Source: Acidimicrobiia bacterium (GTDB lineage: Bacteria; Actinomycetota; Acidimicrobiia; IMCC26256; JAOSJL01). From it: 64,000 nt of DNA. Positions 36,280-47,702 of this stretch are shown here, in pieces. Position 1 is the first letter of the stretch, and each line of letters begins with the position of its first letter. Where the stretch lies: the NCBI GenBank assembly GCA_027494115.1, contig JAOSJL010000001.1:2431501-2495500 (forward strand), given 5' to 3'. Position numbers and translations under genes: made by a program. Below the pieces are notes generated by a model, which searched no databases, was not told the DNA's origin, and worked only from the letters and a program-made list of their open reading frames with translations.

Positions 36280-37893
36280 ATGAGCATCAGGTCCTCGGCC
36301 GAGTGGGGTGCGCTGGAGTCCCATTTCGCTTCCGTGAAGGACACGCACCTACGCGACCTTTTCGCGGCCGACCCGGGGCGTGGCGACACGATGCACGCCG
36401 AGGCCGGCGACATCTATCTCGACTATTCGAAGAACCGGCTGACGTCCGAGACCCTGCAACTCCTACTCGCGCTGGCGGAACGCGCCGACCTGCGACAGCA
36501 CATCGACGACATGTTCAGCGGCAAGAAGATCAACGTGACAGAGAGGCGCGCGGTGCTCCACACGGCACTCCGTGCGCCGCGCGACGCCGTCATCGAGGTC
36601 GACGGCCACAACGTCGTTCCCGACGTGCACGAGGTCCTCGACCGGATGGCCGCATTCTCGGAGCGGGTACGGACCGGCGATTGGACCGGCGCCACAGAGA
36701 AGCGGATCCGCAACGTCATCAACATCGGCATCGGAGGTTCCGACCTCGGGCCCGCCATGGCGTTCGAGGCCCTCAAGAACTTCTCCGACCGCGACATGAC
36801 GTTCCAGTACGTGTCGAACATCGACGGGACGGCCTTCGTCGAGGCGACACGTGGCCTCGATCCGGCCGAGACGCTGTTCGTGATCTGCTCGAAGACCTTC
36901 ACGACCTTGGAGACGATGACCAATGCCCACACCGCACGAAACTGGGTCGTGGACACGCTCGGGGACGCGGCGGTCGAACACCACTTCGTCGCTGCGTCCA
37001 CGAACTCCGAAGAGGTGGCGAGGTTCGGCATCGACACCGACAACATGTTCCCCTTCTGGGACTGGGTCGGTGGCCGCTACTCCTACGATTCAGCGATCGG
37101 TCTGTCGCTCATGGTGGCCATCGGTCCGGAGCGGTTCGGCGAGATGCTCGCCGGCTTCCACGCCATGGACGAGCACTTCCGCACCGCACCGTTCGACCGG
37201 AACCTCCCCGTGCTCCTGGGCCTGATCGGCATCTGGTACAACAACTTCTTCGGCGCCGAGACCGTGTCGATCCTGCCGTACGACCAGTACCTGTGGCGTT
37301 TGACGTCGTACTTCCAGCAGCTCGACATGGAATCCGACGGTAAGTCGGTCGACCGCAGCGGCGATCCGGTCGACGTCCAGACCGGGCCCATCGTGTGGGG
37401 CCAGCCGGGAACCAACGGCCAGCACGCCTACTACCAGCTGATCCACCAGGGCACGAAGCTCATCCCGTGTGACTTCATCGGCTTCGCCAAACCGACTCAC
37501 GACGTGGGCGACCACCACAACCTGCTGATGGCGAACTACTTCGCCCAGCCCGAGGCCCTCGCGTTCGGCAAGACCCGTGAAGAGGTCGAGGCGGAAGGTG
37601 TCCCCGACCACCAGGTCCCCCACCGCGTGTTCCGCGGCAACCACCCGACGAACTCGATACTCGTATCGGAGCTGACGCCCCACACGCTCGGCCAGCTCAT
37701 CGCGCTCTACGAGCACAAGGTGTTCACCCAGGGATGGATCTGGGACATCAACTCCTTCGACCAGTGGGGCGTGGAGCTCGGGAAGGTCCTCGCCAACCGG
37801 ATCATCCCTGTGCTCGACGCCGCCGAGGATCCCGATCTCGACCACGACAGCTCCACCAACGCCCTGATCCGCCGGTTCCGCCGTCTGCGTTGA
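36280..37893 (+). CDS. pgi: Glucose-6-phosphate isomerase
   Basis: Interconverts glucose 6-phosphate and fructose 6-phosphate. The 537-residue enzyme is complete: [10 protein letters not shown] (sugar phosphate site), [10 protein letters not shown], the catalytic region of [20 protein letters not shown], and the C-terminal [10 protein letters not shown] signature. ATG 36280 lies after a GAAAGGA site. It follows rpiA on the same strand. Confidence 0.97.
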   Translation: MSIRSSAEWGALESHFASVKDTHLRDLFAADPGRGDTMHAEAGDIYLDYSKNRLTSETLQLLLALAERADLRQHIDDMFSGKKINVTERRAVLHTALRAPRDAVIEVDGHNVVPDVHEVLDRMAAFSERVRTGDWTGATEKRIRNVINIGIGGSDLGPAMAFEALKNFSDRDMTFQYVSNIDGTAFVEATRGLDPAETLFVICSKTFTTLETMTNAHTARNWVVDTLGDAAVEHHFVAASTNSEEVARFGIDTDNMFPFWDWVGGRYSYDSAIGLSLMVAIGPERFGEMLAGFHAMDEHFRTAPFDRNLPVLLGLIGIWYNNFFGAETVSILPYDQYLWRLTSYFQQLDMESDGKSVDRSGDPVDVQTGPIVWGQPGTNGQHAYYQLIHQGTKLIPCDFIGFAKPTHDVGDHHNLLMANYFAQPEALAFGKTREEVEAEGVPDHQVPHRVFRGNHPTNSILVSELTPHTLGQLIALYEHKVFTQGWIWDINSFDQWGVELGKVLANRIIPVLDAAEDPDLDHDSSTNALIRRFRRLR

Positions 37894-37927
37894 CCGAGCA
37901 CCTCGCGGGTCTGCCCGATCTCGTGGA

Positions 37928-40371
37928 TCAGCGCAGGGCTTCGGGGAGGGTTCGCGCGTGCACGACGGCCAGAGTGCTCGTCGCCCGCGTGAGACAGACG
38001 TAGAGAAGACGCAGCCCCGCGCGGCCGTCGCCGGCCATCGCCGAGGGCTCCACGAGTACGACGTGATCGAACTCGAGGCCCTTGGCCTCGGTCGGCGTCA
38101 CCAGCGCCACGTCGGCATCGAGAGCATCGGGTGAGCCCCAACCGGCGACGAGATCGCCGAGCGCCGCACCGAGTGGTCTCTGGAGTTCAACGGGTGTGAT
38201 CACAGCGACGGTGCCGCCCTCGGCGGTGCCCTGCCGTGCCTCCGACGCGACGGCGGATGCGAGGTCCTGATCGGACACGGAGACGAACCGTGGGTACACA
38301 CCGGTGTGGCGGACCGCTTCGGGTGGCGTCATGTCGGGTGCTGTGACCTTCAACACCCGAACCGCCGGTTCCATGATCTCGGCAGGAGTTCGGTAGTTCA
38401 CGGTGAGCGTGGCGGTGGAGGAAGCCCGGGCACCGACGGCCTCCAGAACCGCCTCCCACGAGTCGGCAGCACCGGGCCGCGACGCCTGTCCGAAATCACC
38501 GACGAGGGTGAGCGAGCGCGCCGGGGAGCGACGTCCGATCATGCGCCACTGCATGGGAGACAGATCCTGGGCTTCGTCGACGAGGATGTGGCCGTAGTCC
38601 GGAATCGGCTCATCCGGGGTTACGTGCTCCTCTGTCCCGTAGCGCCGGGCGATCTCCGACGCGCTGACCATTCCGCCGAGGCCCAGCTCCTCCACCACAC
38701 GTCCGGCGGCCTCGAGGGACTCGACATCGTCGCGCGCCGCGCGCCGCCGCGGCCGGGCGTCGTCGGTCGGTCCGAGCAACCCGTCGGCCTCGTCGATCAG
38801 GGCCAGATCGCCCTCCGACCACGCCATCGACGCCACATCCGGGCCGCGGTCGCGCACGAGGAGCCTCTGTTCCTCGGCGTTCAGAACGCCGTTCGAGGCG
38901 GATCGCACGAGGGCCGCGAAACCTGTCATGTCGCGAATCAGTTCCGCGCCGCTCAACACAGGCCACGTCCGCTCGAGGATTTCGCGTGTCTCCTGTCGGC
39001 GACGGATCTGCCGGCGGAGTTCATCAACCCAGTCGGCCTCGGGTTCACGGTCGGTCGCGATCGCCGCGGCAGCGGCGCGATCTTCGCTGTTCAGCTGACG
39101 CCTGCGGGATTCCGCATCCGACGCCGCCGGAGCCTCGCCGGGGCCGCGCACTTCGTCGCCTTCGTCGTTTCGGCTTCGCCTTCGTGGCGGAAACGCTCGA
39201 GAATGATGCGTCGGTACTCCTGCTCGAGATGGTCGAGGATCCGCTGCACGACGTAGGGCCGAAGGGAGTTGTGTGTCCCCCGTCGGCGTCGTGCCCGATT
39301 CACGATCCGACGGGATGCAGCGGGAGTCATCCCGATCCTGTGGCCCCGAATCCGCATCTGGATGGGCCGTGGGAGCGGTCGCTGACGATCGCCCAGCGCG
39401 TTGGCCACCACAGTGGCCATCCGCGCATCACCCTTGAGCCGCGCCACGTCGGGTGAATCCGTCGCGCTCACATCGAGATACCCCTTGAGACGGGCGGCGG
39501 TGGTGAGGCGAGCCTCACCTTCCCCGAGAGAAGGCAGCACCTCTTCCACGTAGCGCAGGAAGACAGGGCTGGGACCCACGAACAGCACGCCGCGGCCGGC
39601 GAGACGCTCCCGATGGGTGTAGAGGAGGTACGCGGCGCGGTGGAGTGCCACGGCCGTCTTTCCGGTACCAGGCCCTCCGTTGACGATGAGAGTTCCCTCC
39701 AGGGGAGCCCGAATCGCCCGGTCCTGGTCGGCCTGGATCGTGGCCACGATGTCGCCCATCCGGCCTGTCCGGCGCCCCGAGATGGCCCGCAGCAGGGCGC
39801 CCTCACCCACGAGGGCGTGTCCCGCCGCCTCGCTTGCGGCGGCATCGAACACCTCGTCGTCGAGGCCGGTGAGCGTGCGTCCCCGCGTCTGGAAATGCCG
39901 CCTGCGCACGACACCCAGAGGATCGAGCGCTGTCGCCCGGTAGAAGGGCGCCGCGACCGGTGCCCGCCAGTCGACGACGAGTGGTTCACGAGCCTCGTCG
40001 TCGACGCCGACTCGTCCGACGTAGGCCCGGTCTCCCCCTTCGAGATCGAGACGACCGAACACGAGAGCCCGGTCGCCGATGTCGAGAGCCATGAGGCGTC
40101 GCCGCGTCATATCCACCGCTGCGTCACGCTCGAGCCGTGCCTGGTGTGTGCCGCCGCGGCGAACGTCGCTATAGCCCGCCTCGACCCGTCGGGCCGCTTC
40201 CCTCATGGCGTCGAGGCGCTCATATGCCGCCGTCACGTGCCGTTGCTCGGCGGCCATCTCCTCTGCCCACTCGGATCCCGGGCCGTTCCCATCGCCTCCG
40301 GACCCCACGTGGCTCTCGGACGCAGCACCGCCCTCGGAGGTGTCGAAGAGGCGGGATTGAGGTGTGGTCAC
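37928..40371 (-). CDS. helD: HelD-like superfamily 1 helicase, frameshifted in the middle
   Basis: UvrD/Rep-type ATPase of the HelD family, which frees stalled RNA polymerase from DNA and RNA. The N-terminal half has Walker A G-G-P-G-T-G-K-T-A-V-A-L-H-R after a long N-terminal arm. The C-terminal half has Walker B I-L-V-D-E-A-Q-D-L-S-P-M-Q-W, V-N-Y-R-T-P and the late E-A-K-G-L-E-F-D motif. The halves lie in different frames, joined at about 39158-39160 by one missing base, giving about 814 residues. A GTG start follows AGGAG. Other SF1 helicases are possible, but the arm and the early D-W-R-A-P-V-A-A-P-F-Y motif favour HelD. Confidence 0.85.
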
Positions 40372-40394
40372 GGATGGCGCTCCTGGGAGCCGTC

Positions 40395-40400
40395 TAGTCT
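40395..40400 (+). promoter_or_regulatory. -10 box for leaderless SnoaL-like gene
   Basis: TAGTCT ends 8 bases before GTG 40409. Confidence 0.45.
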
Positions 40401-40408
40401 ACGCCTTC

Positions 40409-40906
40409 GTGAACTCAGCCGACCTCGTCGTCATGGAACGCATCAAGCGGCTCAAGTACCGCTACATGCGATGTCTCGACCAGAAACGGTGGGACGACCT
40501 CGCCACATGCTTCACCCACGACGCCGTCGCCTCGTACAGCGGTGGTCGCTACCACTTCGAGGGCCGGGACGCGATTCTCGAGTTCCTGGAGACGTCCATG
40601 GGAGCCGAGACGTTTCTGTCCAGTCATCGCGTTCACCATCCGGAGATCGATCTCACCGGGCCGGCGACCGCCCACGGCACGTGGGCGCTCGACGACGTCG
40701 TTGTCGAGACCGCATGGGACGTCACGATCCGCGGCGCCGCCTTCTACGAGGACGACTACGTCCTCGTAGATAACGTCTGGCTCATCTCCCACACCGGATA
40801 CCGCCGCACCTACGAGGAAATACAGCCCCGCGGCGAGGTGCCCGGTCTTCAGCTCACGGCGAGCTGGTTCATCGATCAGGGGCGCTCATCACTCGGCGCC
40901 GATTGA
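40409..40906 (+). CDS. SnoaL-like / NTF2-fold protein
   Basis: A 165-residue protein with the cone-shaped NTF2 fold pattern: an N-terminal helix (I-K-R-L-K-Y-R-Y-M-R-C-L-D-Q-K-R-W), D-D-L-A-T-C-F-T-H-D-A-V, G-R-D-A-I-L-E-F-L, and H-x-V-H-H-P-E-I. Members include cyclases, dehydratases and isomerases as well as non-enzymes, so the role is open. GTG 40409 is chosen from the TAGTCT spacing. It is divergent from helD and converges on a histidine kinase. Confidence 0.8.
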   Translation: MNSADLVVMERIKRLKYRYMRCLDQKRWDDLATCFTHDAVASYSGGRYHFEGRDAILEFLETSMGAETFLSSHRVHHPEIDLTGPATAHGTWALDDVVVETAWDVTIRGAAFYEDDYVLVDNVWLISHTGYRRTYEEIQPRGEVPGLQLTASWFIDQGRSSLGAD

Positions 40907-40909
40907 CCC

Positions 40910-42540
40910 TCAGGATCTGATTCCGGCCCGATCCGGCGGTGGTGCGGTGTCGGGCACCACCGTTTCGCCCACGTCGGCCACAGGGCCGGGCGCGCGGAAC
41001 GCCCCTGTCGTGCGAAGAGTTCCTTCCTCGCCGGAGGCCGTGCTGCCGATCCTCCGGAACGCCACACGGAATGCGGCACCTCCCGCCGGGGAATCCTCGA
41101 CCCAGACCGTGGCGCGACACGCCTGTGCGAGACCGCGCACGATCGTGAGGCCGCGGCCGCTGCCGAATCCGGGGTCGAAGATCCGTTGACGGTCCTCGGG
41201 CCGTACTCCCGGCCCCGAGTCACTCACGGTCAAGACCGCATGCACCACGTCACGTTCGATACTGAAACGCACCGGTGGCTCACCGTGGACCCGGGCATTC
41301 TCGAGGAGCGCGTCCATCATGCGCGTCAGCGCCTCTTCGCTACCGGTGATCCGACATGGCGCAACCTCCGCGAACTCGACGGGTCGACCCGATGCCGCCG
41401 CATCGCGGACGTAACGACTGACGAGGGAGGTCAGGTCGACCGCACGAAGAGGGACCCGGACGCCTCCGACACGGCGGCATTCGTCCACTACTGCGCTCGA
41501 CATCTGTTCGAAGCGGACAGCTTGTTGATCGATCAACTCGAGCAGCTGGTTCCGGCTCTCTGCGTCGAGGTCTGGTCGGGCCGCACCCGCTGCCGCACTA
41601 CGCATGACCGTCACGGGTGTTCGCAGCTCGTGTCCGGAGACGATCATGAGCTCCCGTCGGAGTCGGTCGGCTTCCAGCAGCGCTGCGATCTGCTCTGTCT
41701 CGAGGACCCGGAGCCGAGCGTGTGCCGTAGCCATGGCCGCGTGATCCGCGAAGACCGACATGGTGACGATCTCCGAATCCTCGAAGTGTGCACCCGGCGG
41801 GGCCTGGAGAGCCAGAACACCCAGAAGTTCGCCGCGATGGAGCAGCGGAGCCGCCATCGCTGAGGCTGCCTGGGTCCGATCGCTCAGCGGCTTCTCCGCG
41901 ACGACGAACGACCCCAGCGCGGGCCGGCGGGATCGAAGGACGTGATCCACGATCGACGTCTCGGCTTCCCTGGAGACCGGGCGTTCCGCCAGACGACCGC
42001 GCGCCGCCACCATCTCGGTGTCGTTCCCGTCCGTCTCCAGGATCGCTCCGTCTTCACATCGGAAGAGAGTCAGCGCGGCGTCCAGGATCTCCTCGAGAAC
42101 TTCCTGGGGCTCGGCGACGGAGTTCACGATTCCGGCTGCGCGCAACAGCGCCGCACTCCGTCCGACATCACGGAAGAGGGCAAGGCTGCGCTCCTCCTCG
42201 ACGGCAAGCAGCCCGAGTAGACGGTGGAGGTGAGCAGCACGCCCGAGCCCGTATACCGCGACCAGCAGCGTGATCGCGAGGAGTACACCGACGACGGACG
42301 CGCGGCCGTGTCCGTCCGGCCACGTGGTCGTGTCGGGGGCGAGTGCCACGAGCATCAACACGACGACAGGCAGGACCACCAGGACGCCGAGCTCCCATGC
42401 CCGACGGCGGAGCGAGCCTCTGACGGTCGCGCGGTCGAAGCGGACGCCCGCGGCCTGAGCCTCTCTCTGAATGCCGGCGCGTGTCAGCCGGTCGGGGCGC
42501 AGCGGGTCTCCCCCTGGCGTCGAGGCGTGCGGCTCTCCAT
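40910..42540 (-). CDS. GAF-domain sensor histidine kinase, frameshifted near N-terminus
   Basis: Order of parts: N-terminal tail, two membrane segments (V-V-L-P-V-V-V-L-M-L-V and V-V-G-V-L-L-A-I-T-L-L-V), a GAF domain, a HisKA domain with S-G-H-E-L-R-T-P and an HATPase domain with L-E-N-A-R, D-S-G-P-G-V and G-R-G-L-T-I-V. The longest single frame starts at 42379, inside the first membrane segment and without a ribosome site. Adding one base in the C run 42510-42514 extends it to ATG 42540, which follows GGAAGGACAG, giving 543 residues. No response regulator is adjacent, so it is an orphan kinase here. The signal is unknown. Confidence 0.85.
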
Positions 42541-42618
42541 CTGTCCTTCCCGGTCCTGTTCAGTATCGGAAGGCGGCATCCGGTACCTGAGGACGCCGGC
42601 ATCCCTGCCAGGCGCCTC

Positions 42619-42624
42619 TAGTCT
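42619..42624 (+). promoter_or_regulatory. -10 box for leaderless flippase-like gene
   Basis: TAGTCT ends 6 bases before GTG 42631. Confidence 0.45.
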
Positions 42625-42630
42625 TGAGCG

Positions 42631-43716
42631 GTGCCTTCGCCCGACGCGCCGCTGGATTCCTCCGCTTCCGCACTCCAGCCCCGACCTCGTGTCAGTAGGA
42701 GGACCGTGGCCCTGCGGGTGGTGCTCCTCACTGTCGCGGCGATCAGCCTCTATCTGCTGGCGCCCAGCCTGATCCAGATGTTCGGGTCCTGGCGGAAACT
42801 GGAGGAGATCAACCCCTGGTGGTTCCTCGTCATGTTCGGGTGCGAGGCCGGGAGTTTCGTCTGCATCTGGGCGCTGTTCCGAGTCGCTATCCGCGACGCA
42901 GGCTGGTTCGTCATCGCCACGTCCCAGCTGTCCTCCAACGCTGTGAGCCGGATCGTTCCGGGCGGCGTGGCTGCAGGTGGAACCGTGCAGTACAAGATGC
43001 TGGCCACAGCGGGCGCTGATCCCGCCGCGGCCGCCTCGGCACTGACAGCGGTCTCACTCATCAGCACCGCCACGGTGTTCGCCCTCCCCCTTCTGAGCCT
43101 TCCCGCGATCGTCGCGGGAACCCCGGTCGACAACGGTCTCGCGCAGGCCGCGTGGATCGGCGCGGGAGTGTTCCTCGTGATGTTCGCCGTGGGTGTCGTG
43201 CTCCTGCGGGCTGACCGTCCCCTCGTATTCCTCGGAACGCTCATCGAACGCGTCCTGGCCTTCATCCGACGCAGCGGCCCACCCGCCGGAGAGCTGGCAG
43301 AGCAGATCGTCGTGGAGCGCAACAAGATCAAGACTTCCCTCGGCAAGCGGTGGGTCCGCGCCGTGGCGGCTGCCGTCGGGAACTGGGGTCTCGACTACCT
43401 CGCCCTTCTCGCAGCACTCACGGCAGTCGGTGCACGCCCGAACCCCTCGCTCGTACTTCTCGCGTTCACGGCTGCCATGGTGCTCGCGATGATCCCCATC
43501 ACCCCGGGTGGCCTCGGCTTCGTCGAAGCCGGGCTCACGGCCACCCTGACGCTCGCCGGTGTGGCGCCGGCCGAGGCTGCGGTCGCGACGCTCGCCTACC
43601 GCCTCACGTCGTACTGGCTGCCGCTGCCGGCCGGTGCCATCGGTTACTGGCTCTTCGCCCACCGGTTCCACATCCAGGGACGTGAACGTTCGATGATCGA
43701 GGCGGCGAACCCGTGA
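42631..43716 (+). CDS. Flippase-like membrane protein (UPF0104/YbhN family)
   Basis: A 361-residue protein with about eight membrane segments, related to the membrane domain of lysylphosphatidylglycerol synthase MprF. The family motif region is S-N-A-V-S-R-I-V-P-G-G-V-A-A-G-G, with P-I-T-P-G-G-L-G-F-V-E-A-G near the end. It lacks the soluble aminoacyl-transferase domain, so it is more likely a lipid flippase or glycosyltransferase partner. Divergent from the kinase gene and convergent with the sulfatase. Confidence 0.88.
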   Translation: MPSPDAPLDSSASALQPRPRVSRRTVALRVVLLTVAAISLYLLAPSLIQMFGSWRKLEEINPWWFLVMFGCEAGSFVCIWALFRVAIRDAGWFVIATSQLSSNAVSRIVPGGVAAGGTVQYKMLATAGADPAAAASALTAVSLISTATVFALPLLSLPAIVAGTPVDNGLAQAAWIGAGVFLVMFAVGVVLLRADRPLVFLGTLIERVLAFIRRSGPPAGELAEQIVVERNKIKTSLGKRWVRAVAAAVGNWGLDYLALLAALTAVGARPNPSLVLLAFTAAMVLAMIPITPGGLGFVEAGLTATLTLAGVAPAEAAVATLAYRLTSYWLPLPAGAIGYWLFAHRFHIQGRERSMIEAANP

Positions 43717-43722
43717 GGGCTG

Positions 43723-43737
43723 GGCGCGGGTAGCGCC
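43723..43737. terminator. Possible hairpin between convergent genes
   Basis: GGCGC-GGGTA-GCGCC gives a perfect 5-bp GC stem with a 5-base loop, just after the flippase-like stop and before the sulfatase stop. No T run. Confidence 0.3.
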
Positions 43738-43746
43738 ACGGAGTTG

Positions 43747-46159
43747 TCACTGGGTCCGGATGGCGTGGTCCGCCTCGGCCTCCGGGTCCAGGAACCGTTC
43801 ACCGTCGACCTCCACCACGACCTGTCGCAGCGTCCCGGTGAAGCGGAACGGCCCGACGTAGTCGTCGCACGGCGGGAACTCCGTGGCGTAGCCACAGGTC
43901 AGGCCGTCTCCGGTGATCGAATAGCGGTTCAGGGTCAAACCCGCCAGGTCGGCGGCCGCAAGCTCTACCCCGTCGAGCCGGAGCGTCGCCCGACCCGGAG
44001 AAGTCGGCGGTGCGCTCGAACCGGAAACCGAGCGTGTGGTTCCCGGGACTCAACTCCACCGGAGCCTCGATGCGGTGCTCGGTGTAGCCCGACACGTTGT
44101 GGACGTAGCAGAGACGACCGTCGAGGAGGTGGAACGACCACCCTCCCAGGACCGTGCCCTCCACCAGGAGAACACCCTCGGGCGGGACCGGTCCCGACGC
44201 GACCTCGATGTCCGCGGTGATCGAATGGGAGCGGTTCTTGACGTTGACCGCCACGGGTTCGGGGACCATGGCCGATCCGGGGTAGTACACATAGCGGCCT
44301 CGGTCCGGCAGACGCGGCCGGTCGATCACGAACTCCGAAAACGCCCTGTTGTCCAGCGGGAGCACCTGGTACTTCTCGGCTTCGCTCCACCACAGGTCGA
44401 TGAGCTCGCGCAGCTTGTCGGGATGCGTCTCCGCCAGGTCGACACATTCCGACGGATCGCTCGTGACGTCGTAGAGCTCCCACGCATCGGTGTCCAGACC
44501 AGGCTCGTCGGCCTGAAGCGGGTGATAGACAACGGCCTTCCACCCGTCGTCGTACATCGCCCGGCAGCCCAGCATCTCGTAGTACTGCCGGTTTCGCGGC
44601 GGCGGTGCTTCCTGGTCGTCGAAGGTGGCCAGGAAGCTCGCGCCTTCGATCGGACGTTGCGCGACACCGTCGATCTCCTCGGGAGCGTCGATGCCCGCGG
44701 CCTCGAGGAGTGTCGGCGCCACGTCGATCGCGTGGACATACTGGTTTCGCACGCCGCCGCGCGCGGCGATACCTCGTGGCCAGTGCACGATCAAAGGGTC
44801 GGCGACACCCCCTTCGTGGACTTCGCGCTTCCAGCGCTTGAACGGAGTGTTGCCGGCGACCGTCCATCCCCACGGGTAGTTGTTGTGGATCGTCGGCCCG
44901 CCGATTTCCTCGAGACGCTCATCGGCCTCCTCGACGGTACGTGGCACGACATTCCAGGCGCGCGCGTCGTTCAGTGAACCCGTCGGTCCACCTTCCGAGC
45001 TCGCACCGTTGTCGGAGACGACGACGACGAGAGTGTTCTCGAGATCGCTCGTCCGTTCGAGATGGGCGAGGACACGGCCGATCTGGTGGTCGGTGTGTGA
45101 CAGGAATCCGGCAAAGGCCTCCATGTACCGGGCGTAGACACGCCGAGCCCGCTCCGAGAGGTCGTCCCAGGCCGGCACCCAGTCGGGTCGGGGTGAAAGC
45201 TGCGTTCCGGCGGGGATGACCCCTGTCTCGAGTTGGCGCTCGAAGGTCTGTTCGCGCCACACGTCCCATCCGGCATCGAACGCACCCCGATACCGGTCGA
45301 TCCACTCCGCGGGCGCCTGGTGCGGCGAGTGGCACGCCCCGGTGGCGAAATAGAGAAAGAAGGGCTTGTCCGCGTCGACAGCCCGCAGGTCGGTGACACA
45401 CTCCATGGCGCGCTCGGCGAGATCTTCGGTGAGGTGGTAGCCCTCCTCGTAGGTGGCCGGCGGCGTGGTCTGGTGGTTGTCGTGCCACAACGCAGGGGCG
45501 AACTGGTGTGTTTCCCCGCCGAAGAAGCCGTACCAGCGCTCGAATCCCCTACCGAGTGGCCAGCGTTTGCGCGACGCGGCGAGATGGCACTCCTCCTCGG
45601 GGGTGAGGTGCCACTTGCCGACCGCCCAGGCCGCGTAGCCCTCGGGAACCAGCATCTCGGGAAGGAAGCCGTTGGCGGCGGGAATCGTGGCGTCGTAGCC
45701 GGGGAATCCTGTCGCCAGGTCGATGATGCGGCCCATGCCGTTGGAATGGTGGTTGCGGCCCGTGAGCAGGCACGCCCGGGTCGGTGAGCAGAGCGCCGTC
45801 GTGTGGAAGTTCGTGTACTGGAGGCCCTGCGCGGCCAGGCCGTCGAGAACCGGCGTCTCGATGTCAGACCCGTAGCAACCGAGTTGAGCGAACCCGACGT
45901 CGTCGAGCACGACGAGCATCACGTTCGGGGCGTCGTCGGCAGGGCGTTGTTCGGGCGGCCACCACGGAGTCGACTCCCAGTGGTAGCGCCCGATCTCGCC
46001 CTGGAAGGTGCCCGGTTCCACAGGTCCTCCGATGGTCCGGCCGATTGTCCGGCCGATTGTCCGGCCGATTGTCCGATCGATGGTCTGGACACCGCTCGGA
46101 CCGCCGCCGGCGGCCGCCGTGCCGACCGGACTCTCTCCGCGTCGATGGGTCGCAGTCAA
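43747..46159 (-). CDS. Arylsulfatase, frameshifted near C-terminus
   Basis: Large type-I sulfatase (alkaline phosphatase fold). The formylglycine site is C-S-P-T-R (Cys124) within C-S-P-T-R-A-C-L-L-T-G-R, the metal ligands include L-D-D-V-G (Asp86, Asp87), and G-K-W-H-L-T and S-D-N-G-A-S-S follow. The C-terminal beta domain continues in another frame for the last 60 residues or so (T-L-N-R-Y-S-I-T-G to H-A-I-R-T-Q), joined at about 43994-44000 with one base too many; corrected length about 803. The only usable start is TTG 46159. The N-terminus is a short repeat region with no signal peptide, so it is probably cytoplasmic. It needs a formylglycine-generating enzyme, which is not in the window. 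Confidence 0.87.
46038..46085 (-). repeat. 12-base tandem repeats at the start of the sulfatase gene
   Basis: Three exact copies of CGGCCGATTGTC and a fourth diverged copy encode an R-T-I-G repeat at about residues 29-44. In frame; copy number may vary. Confidence 0.8.
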
Positions 46160-46253
46160 GTACCGGGGCAGGCGTTCCGGTCCGGAGGGACCCGGCCACT
46201 AGCATGGGTTGTCGGCACAACCCTTCCGGTTGGTCACAGCGAGGGAGCAGCCG

Positions 46254-46508
46254 ATGGCGGGCCGCGGCAGACAGACATTCGAGAAGCGGCAGCGTGAGAA
46301 GTCGCGCCAGGAGCGGGCTGCGGCCAAGCGCGCCCGCCGCGAAGAGCGCAAAGAAGCCAAGGCCGAGGACGACGGCTCCGAGGACGACACCGACGACCTC
46401 CTAGAGCGCTTCCGGATCCTCAACGAACGCCACGAGGCCGGGGAAATCGACGAAGAGAGCTTCGAGGCCGAGAAGGAAGAGCTGTTCGAGGCCCTCGGGA
46501 TGCAGTAG
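46254..46508 (+). CDS. Small charged protein with SHOCT-like C-terminus
   Basis: An 84-residue protein. The first half is a highly charged helix (E-K-R-Q-R-E-K-S-R-Q-E-R-A-A-A-K-R-A-R-R-E) and the second half is acidic, ending in L-L-E-R-F-R-I-L-N-E-R-H-E-A-G-E-I-D-E-E-S-F, which resembles a SHOCT domain (short C-terminal oligomerisation motif). ATG 46254 follows GAGGGAG at good spacing. Function unknown; the basic half could bind nucleic acid. Confidence 0.75.
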   Translation: MAGRGRQTFEKRQREKSRQERAAAKRARREERKEAKAEDDGSEDDTDDLLERFRILNERHEAGEIDEESFEAEKEELFEALGMQ

Positions 46509-46517
46509 GGGTCGGGC

Positions 46518-46973
46518 TCAGCGAGAGCCCGGCATCGGTCCGTCCCGTACGGCCATGGTCACCGTCGACCGGGCACAGAGCCGTCCGGATTCGTTGCTGC
46601 ACTCGACGTCCCAGACCCACGTCGACCGCCCCTGATGGATGGACCGCGCCACGGCGTGCAACGTTCCTCCCAGCCGAGCGGCGTGGAGGAAGTGCGTCAC
46701 ATTCGACTGGCCGACGCACCATCGCCCTTCGGGCATCACCGCCCGCCCCGTTGCGGTGCTGGCGAGTTCCTCGGCGACACAGGCGTAGATTCCGCCGTGC
46801 ACCAGACCCAGCGGCTGGCACACCGCTTCGGTCACCTCGAGGACCGCTGTCGGCAGACCGTCGGTGCTCTCCGACAGCCGTAAGCCGACGGTCGCCGACC
46901 ACATGCGGTCGAGAGGGACCACGAGATCCGTCTCATCGAAGTCTCGTGTCAAGTCACCGGGCTCGTTGCCCAT
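46518..46973 (-). CDS. PaaI-type hotdog thioesterase
   Basis: A 151-residue hotdog-fold protein with the PaaI pattern: L-G-L-V-H-G-G-I-Y-A-C-V-A-E-E-L-A (H-G-G plus acidic residue on the central helix) and T-H-F-L-H-A-A-R-L-G-G-T-L. Such enzymes cleave acyl- or aryl-CoA esters. ATG 46973 has a strong GGAGGA site. It is a lone gene facing the small SHOCT-like gene. A second hotdog gene is at 52.1 kb. Confidence 0.87.
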   Translation of the reverse strand: MGNEPGDLTRDFDETDLVVPLDRMWSATVGLRLSESTDGLPTAVLEVTEAVCQPLGLVHGGIYACVAEELASTATGRAVMPEGRWCVGQSNVTHFLHAARLGGTLHAVARSIHQGRSTWVWDVECSNESGRLCARSTVTMAVRDGPMPGSR

Positions 46974-47114
46974 CGGCGTTCCTCCAGGATCGGCGTCGCA
47001 CGATCCTCGCGCGCGCCGGCAGCCCGCATCGGCTCCGACCGGTATAGGTTCAAAAAGGAATCCGCGACGGGCTACGTCCCGGACCGGCGACGTCACGACG
47101 GAAGGACACCCACC

Positions 47115-47688
47115 ATGACGCTGGGCAAGGAACTCCGGACCGCTCGAGGCGATGGTCGGGACCTGGAAGGGCGACCAGGGTCTGGATGTCTCCCACTCAC
47201 ACGACGTCGGCAAGGTCATCGAAACGCCCTATCGCGAGGAGATGAGCTTCAGTGCCTTCGGTCCGGTCGACAACGGTCGTCAGCACCTCTACGGGCTCGA
47301 CTACCGGACCGCTGCCTGGAAGGCCGGCAAGGAAGAGCCGTTCCACACCGAGGTCGGCTACTGGCTGTGGGACAGCGCGACCAACACCGTCATGCGCTGC
47401 TTCATGGTGCCGCGCGGCTCCACCATCCTGGCCGGTGGTGAGTGCGCTCCCGACGCCACGACGTTCACGATGCGCGCCGAAGCGGGGGCGCCGGATTTCG
47501 GGGTGCTGTCGAATCCCTATCTGGTCGAGAACGCCAACTGCGTGCGCTACGAGAACACCGTCACCGTCGAGAACGACACGTTCACCTACGAAGAAGTCAC
47601 CGTGCTCGCCATGTCGGAGTACGACAACCTCCTCGACCACACAGACCGCAACGTGCTCCAGCGCTTTTCGGAGACGCGGGCCGACTGA
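47115..47688 (+). CDS. Nitrobindin-like heme-binding beta-barrel protein, frameshifted
   Basis: FABP-like beta-barrel of the nitrobindin/THAP4-type family (formerly DUF1794), which binds heme and, in studied members, nitric oxide or peroxynitrite. The domain starts with M-V-G-T-W-K-G-D-Q-G, the usual signature, in the frame beginning at 47152. The true ATG is 47115, after GGAAGGA, one frame off. Removing one base from the CC at 47135-47136 gives M-T-L-G-K-E-L-G-P-L-E-A-M-V-G, an exact family N-terminus, and 190 residues. Late His residues (L-D-H-T-D-R) may include the heme ligand. Confidence 0.82.
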
Positions 47689-47702
47689 GTCGGCTGCTGC
47701 GC

